DNA from: Nitrosopumilaceae archaeon
Lineage (GTDB): Archaea; Thermoproteota; Nitrososphaeria; Nitrososphaerales; Nitrosopumilaceae
Length of the DNA: 7,798 nt
Direction: 5' to 3'
Assembly (NCBI GenBank): GCA_007571225.1
Contig: RKRU01000100.1
Location: forward strand, 1-7,798
In this document: positions 6,208-7,798 of the stretch, piece by piece
Layout of the letters: every line of letters begins with the position of its first letter
Numbering within the stretch: the stretch's first letter is position 1
Translations under genes and position numbers: made by a program
The notes under the pieces: generated by a model
Databases searched by the model: none
Told to the model about the DNA's origin: nothing
Seen by the model: only the letters and a program-made list of their open reading frames with translations

Positions 6208-6669
6208 CTAGTCTCTAGTCTCGCGCCTCTCTCTGATCTCGGCCATCAGTGTCCTGAGGTGTGCCTTGTTTCTTACGGTATTGCCACCTATCTTCTTGTA
6301 GAGTATCCAGAATTCAGGATTGGTTATCTCCTCTCTGATCTTTGCTATCTTGAGCAGTCTTCGCAGCGCCCTGACCTTTGCTACGTATACCTCCTTCTTG
6401 CCAACTCTTGCTCCTTTTCTGCCGCGCTTTGAGCCCTGCGTGGTTCCGCGCTTGTTTCGTTGCTGCCTCTTCTTTTGTGCACGTCCCCTAGACGTTCCAG
6501 TAAAGGGCTTTACCGTTATTGTATTTGCGGTAACCAAACTGCGTATCTCGTTGCGCGTAATTGCGTTTGCAACATCCTCTAGATGATCTTCGGATAGGCG
6601 TATCCTGTGCACACCGACGCCTATCACCCTGGCTGCAAGCCTCTTTTTGGATTTAAGATTCGTTACCAT
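6208..6669 (-). CDS. rpl19e: 50S ribosomal protein eL19 (L19e)
   Basis: Large-subunit ribosomal protein of the archaeal/eukaryal eL19 family, binding 23S rRNA. 153 residues, very basic. The N-terminal globular part carries KKRLAARVIGVG (8-19) and LEDVANAITRNEIRSL (30-45). The central lysine/arginine-rich arm (58-93) includes SRGRAQKKRQQ and KGARVGKKE. A C-terminal helical part follows with ALRRLLKIAK and NKAHLRTLM. ATG 6669 overlaps the end of eL32 by 17 bases, so the two are translated from one message. In most archaea eL19 is followed by uL18 in the spc-type operon; here the next gene is egtD. Confidence 0.95.
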   Translation of the reverse strand: MVTNLKSKKRLAARVIGVGVHRIRLSEDHLEDVANAITRNEIRSLVTANTITVKPFTGTSRGRAQKKRQQRNKRGTTQGSKRGRKGARVGKKEVYVAKVRALRRLLKIAKIREEITNPEFWILYKKIGGNTVRNKAHLRTLMAEIRERRETRD

Positions 6670-7057
6670 CTGCCTTTACCCTTGCGTTGAATATCTTGAA
6701 CTTGGAGGCCACTGCCCTTGCGACTATCTCGCGCCGCTTGCGTTTGCCTACACTGTGTCCGATGCGTATGCCGTCCTTTTTAGGATCCAGTCCCTCCAGC
6801 CCTGCTACATTGTGCACCAAGTTGTCCGTGTATCCAGACGGGTGCAGGTGTCTTGCCACCTTTGGACTGCCATACCCGACCTTTACTATTCCGGGTCTGC
6901 CACGGCTCTTCTGCTTGCGCTGGTGGTTGTCCACGCCCTTTGGCTTTCTCCAGTTGGTCTGCAGGCGCACGTACCTCCAGCTCTCGGGCCGGACAAAGTC
7001 CGGCTTGTTCTTTTTTACTGTACTGCGCTTTTGCAGAATCTCCTTGTTGATTGGCAT
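6653..7057 (-). CDS. rpl32e: 50S ribosomal protein eL32 (L32e)
   Basis: Large-subunit ribosomal protein eL32, 134 residues. Family motifs: FVRPES (21-26), NWRKPKGVDN (35-44), VKVGYGSPK (58-66), LHPSGY (71-76), VHNVAGLEGLDP (81-92) and the basic GKRKRREIVARA (104-115). The N-terminus is short compared with many archaeal homologues, which carry extra residues. ATG 7057 is supported by a strong TATA box about 23 bases upstream, pointing to a leaderless transcript. It is the first gene of an eL32-eL19 unit, separated from the usual preceding partner uL6, which is not in the window: the upstream gene is divergent. Confidence 0.95.
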   Translation of the reverse strand: MPINKEILQKRSTVKKNKPDFVRPESWRYVRLQTNWRKPKGVDNHQRKQKSRGRPGIVKVGYGSPKVARHLHPSGYTDNLVHNVAGLEGLDPKKDGIRIGHSVGKRKRREIVARAVASKFKIFNARVKADGNES

Positions 7058-7071
7058 ATCGCAGTTCCGGG

Positions 7072-7087
7072 ATTTTTAAATAAATAC
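7072..7087 (-). promoter_or_regulatory. TATA box for the eL32-eL19 unit
   Basis: The minus strand reads TATTTATTTAAAAATC, a strong archaeal TATA element, centred about 22-24 bases before ATG 7057. Transcription would start at or within a few bases of the ATG. Confidence 0.6.
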
Positions 7088-7105
7088 GTTGCCTAGGCGT
7101 TGTCG

Positions 7106-7256
7106 TTACAGGTTACCCTCCACCCACCCACTCCCCCACTCACGTACTGTTTAGGTTAGGCGTAAATAATGTGCAGAATTTGTGTTCAGGATCAGTAATT
7201 CAGACATGTGGGGCTTGGACGGCCTCTGGGTGCTTGTACGGAGGTGTAACCTGTAA
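7106..7256. repeat. Inverted repeat enclosing a C-rich hairpin region
   Basis: The left arm 7106-7121 (TTACAGGTTACCCTCC) pairs with the right arm 7240-7256 (GGAGGTGTAACCTGTAA), giving 16 base pairs with one bulged T (7245). Inside, CACCCA (7125-7130) can pair with TGGGTG (7227-7232), and CCCCAC (7134-7139) with GTGGGG (7208-7213), extending an imperfect stem. It may be a structured RNA, a small insertion remnant or a binding site. It occupies the gap between the two divergent promoters. Confidence 0.5.
7116..7137 (-). promoter_or_regulatory. G-quadruplex-type motif (minus strand)
   Basis: The plus strand is a run of cytosines. Read on the minus strand it gives four G-runs of 5, 3, 3 and 3 with loops AGT, T and TGGA, which meets the common G3+N1-7 quadruplex definition. 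It lies about 30 bases upstream of the eL32 TATA box, on the strand that is non-template for eL32. Confidence 0.5.
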
Positions 7257-7271
7257 TGCCAGCATATTTGT

Positions 7272-7283
7272 TAAGTTTATTAC
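7272..7283 (+). promoter_or_regulatory. TATA-like box for the acylphosphatase gene
   Basis: The stretch TAAGTTTATTAC is centred about 26 bases upstream of ATG 7304 and 14 upstream of ATG 7292. The spacing favours a leaderless start at 7304. Confidence 0.4.
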
Positions 7284-7303
7284 CATTGAACATGTATACA
7301 AGT

Positions 7304-7798
7304 ATGTTGAGAGCTGTACGTATGATTGTTAGTGGCCAGGTTCAAGATGTCGGGTTTCGACTCGCTGCCAAGAAAATTGCATCTTACAACAATATTGTGG
7401 GATATGTAAAGAATCTAGAGGACTATACGGTGGAAATCCTGTGTGAGGGTGAGGACAACAATATTGATCGGTTTATCGAGGAGATAAAAAAATTAGAAGA
7501 ACCCATAATTGTCAATGATATCGATATTCAGGACATCAAACCCGCTGGAAGCTTCAAGGCATTTAAAATTGCGTTGGGCAACTTGGAAGAAGAAATGGTT
7601 AAAGGTTTCGGTACTGGGGCCATGTATATGCGTCTCCTATTGAATGGCCAGAATAAACTGCTAGAGGAGATGTGCAAGGCGCGAGAGGAGGCGCGAGAGG
7701 AACGCAAGGAGGCGCTAGAGGAACATAAGAAGTCAACAGCTGCAATCCATGCTCTGTCTGAAAGCATGCATAACATGATTGATTCCAGATTTGAAAGG
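7304..7798 (+). CDS. Acylphosphatase with charged helical C-terminal extension, cut by the window end
   Basis: The first 85 or so residues are an acylphosphatase domain, which hydrolyses acyl phosphates. VSGQVQDVGFR contains the phosphate-binding loop and catalytic arginine, and GYVKNLEDYTVEI supplies the catalytic asparagine. The domain closes with the usual GSFKAFKI strand. Stand-alone acylphosphatases stop near 90 residues, but this frame stays open to the window edge (165 residues) and continues into a helical, highly charged region: LEEEMVKGFGTGAMYMRLLLNGQNKLLEEM, here split as LEEEMVKGFG and TGAMYMRLLL, then REEAREERKEALEEHKK, resembling a coiled coil. ATG 7304 is chosen from the TATA spacing; ATG 7292 (MYTS extra) and 7322 are alternatives. 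Codon use (many ATT, AAT, AAA) is more AT-rich than in the neighbouring genes, which hints at a different origin. The role of the extension is unknown; oligomerisation or partner binding is possible. Confidence 0.8.
   Translation, partial: MLRAVRMIVSGQVQDVGFRLAAKKIASYNNIVGYVKNLEDYTVEILCEGEDNNIDRFIEEIKKLEEPIIVNDIDIQDIKPAGSFKAFKIALGNLEEEMVKGFGTGAMYMRLLLNGQNKLLEEMCKAREEAREERKEALEEHKKSTAAIHALSESMHNMIDSRFER

Noticed and set aside
7106..7256. SRP RNA or RNase P RNA gene
   Set aside because: Too short, and it lacks the conserved SRP helix 8 and RNase P P4-type sequences.

Overview
The window comes from an archaeon, most likely an ammonia-oxidising lineage of Nitrososphaerota (Thaumarchaeota). Evidence: eL32 and eL19, which exist only in archaea and eukaryotes; an archaeal/eukaryal-type prolyl-tRNA synthetase with a C-terminal zinc module; TATA-like boxes about 25 bases upstream of several starts; heavy use of ATA and AGG codons; and several TTG starts. 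Base composition looks intermediate (roughly half G+C, not computed), which would fit a Cenarchaeum- or Nitrososphaera-like genome better than AT-rich Nitrosopumilus. The genus is inference.

Layout, left to right. Positions 1-76 hold the last codons of an unidentified gene. Four bases later a PLP-dependent cysteine synthase family gene begins (81-1111); one missing base near 306 breaks it. Positions 1112-1722 hold no gene. They contain two T-tracts and then a 370-bp fold-back, MITE-like element (1312-1681), whose two arms are inverted copies of each other and are also palindromic at their own ends. A small four-cysteine protein gene (1723-2007) follows directly, then a short hairpin, then prolyl-tRNA synthetase (2078-3646). 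This synthetase carries a low-complexity insert between the two halves of its zinc site. Its stop overlaps the TTG start of an EgtB-like enzyme (3643-5064). On the opposite strand, with two bases between the stop codons, lies EgtD (6152 down to 5067). Upstream of EgtD on the same strand are eL19 (6669-6208) and eL32 (7057-6653), which overlap by 17 bases. A 246-bp divergent intergenic region holds a TATA box for eL32, a G-quadruplex-type motif, a 16-bp inverted repeat and a TATA-like box for the last gene. That gene is an acylphosphatase with a charged helical extension, and it runs off the window.

How the genes relate. EgtD (histidine trimethylation) and EgtB (oxidative C-S bond formation) are the two core enzymes of ergothioneine biosynthesis. 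A cysteine synthase homologue about 2.5 kb away could supply the sulfur donor. The genes are not one operon: egtB rides on the prolyl-tRNA synthetase message, while egtD sits behind two ribosomal protein genes and seems to have its own promoter. The C-S lyase step (EgtE) is not in the window.

The least explained features are the nested fold-back element, the C-rich hairpin/G4 region and the acylphosphatase fusion.
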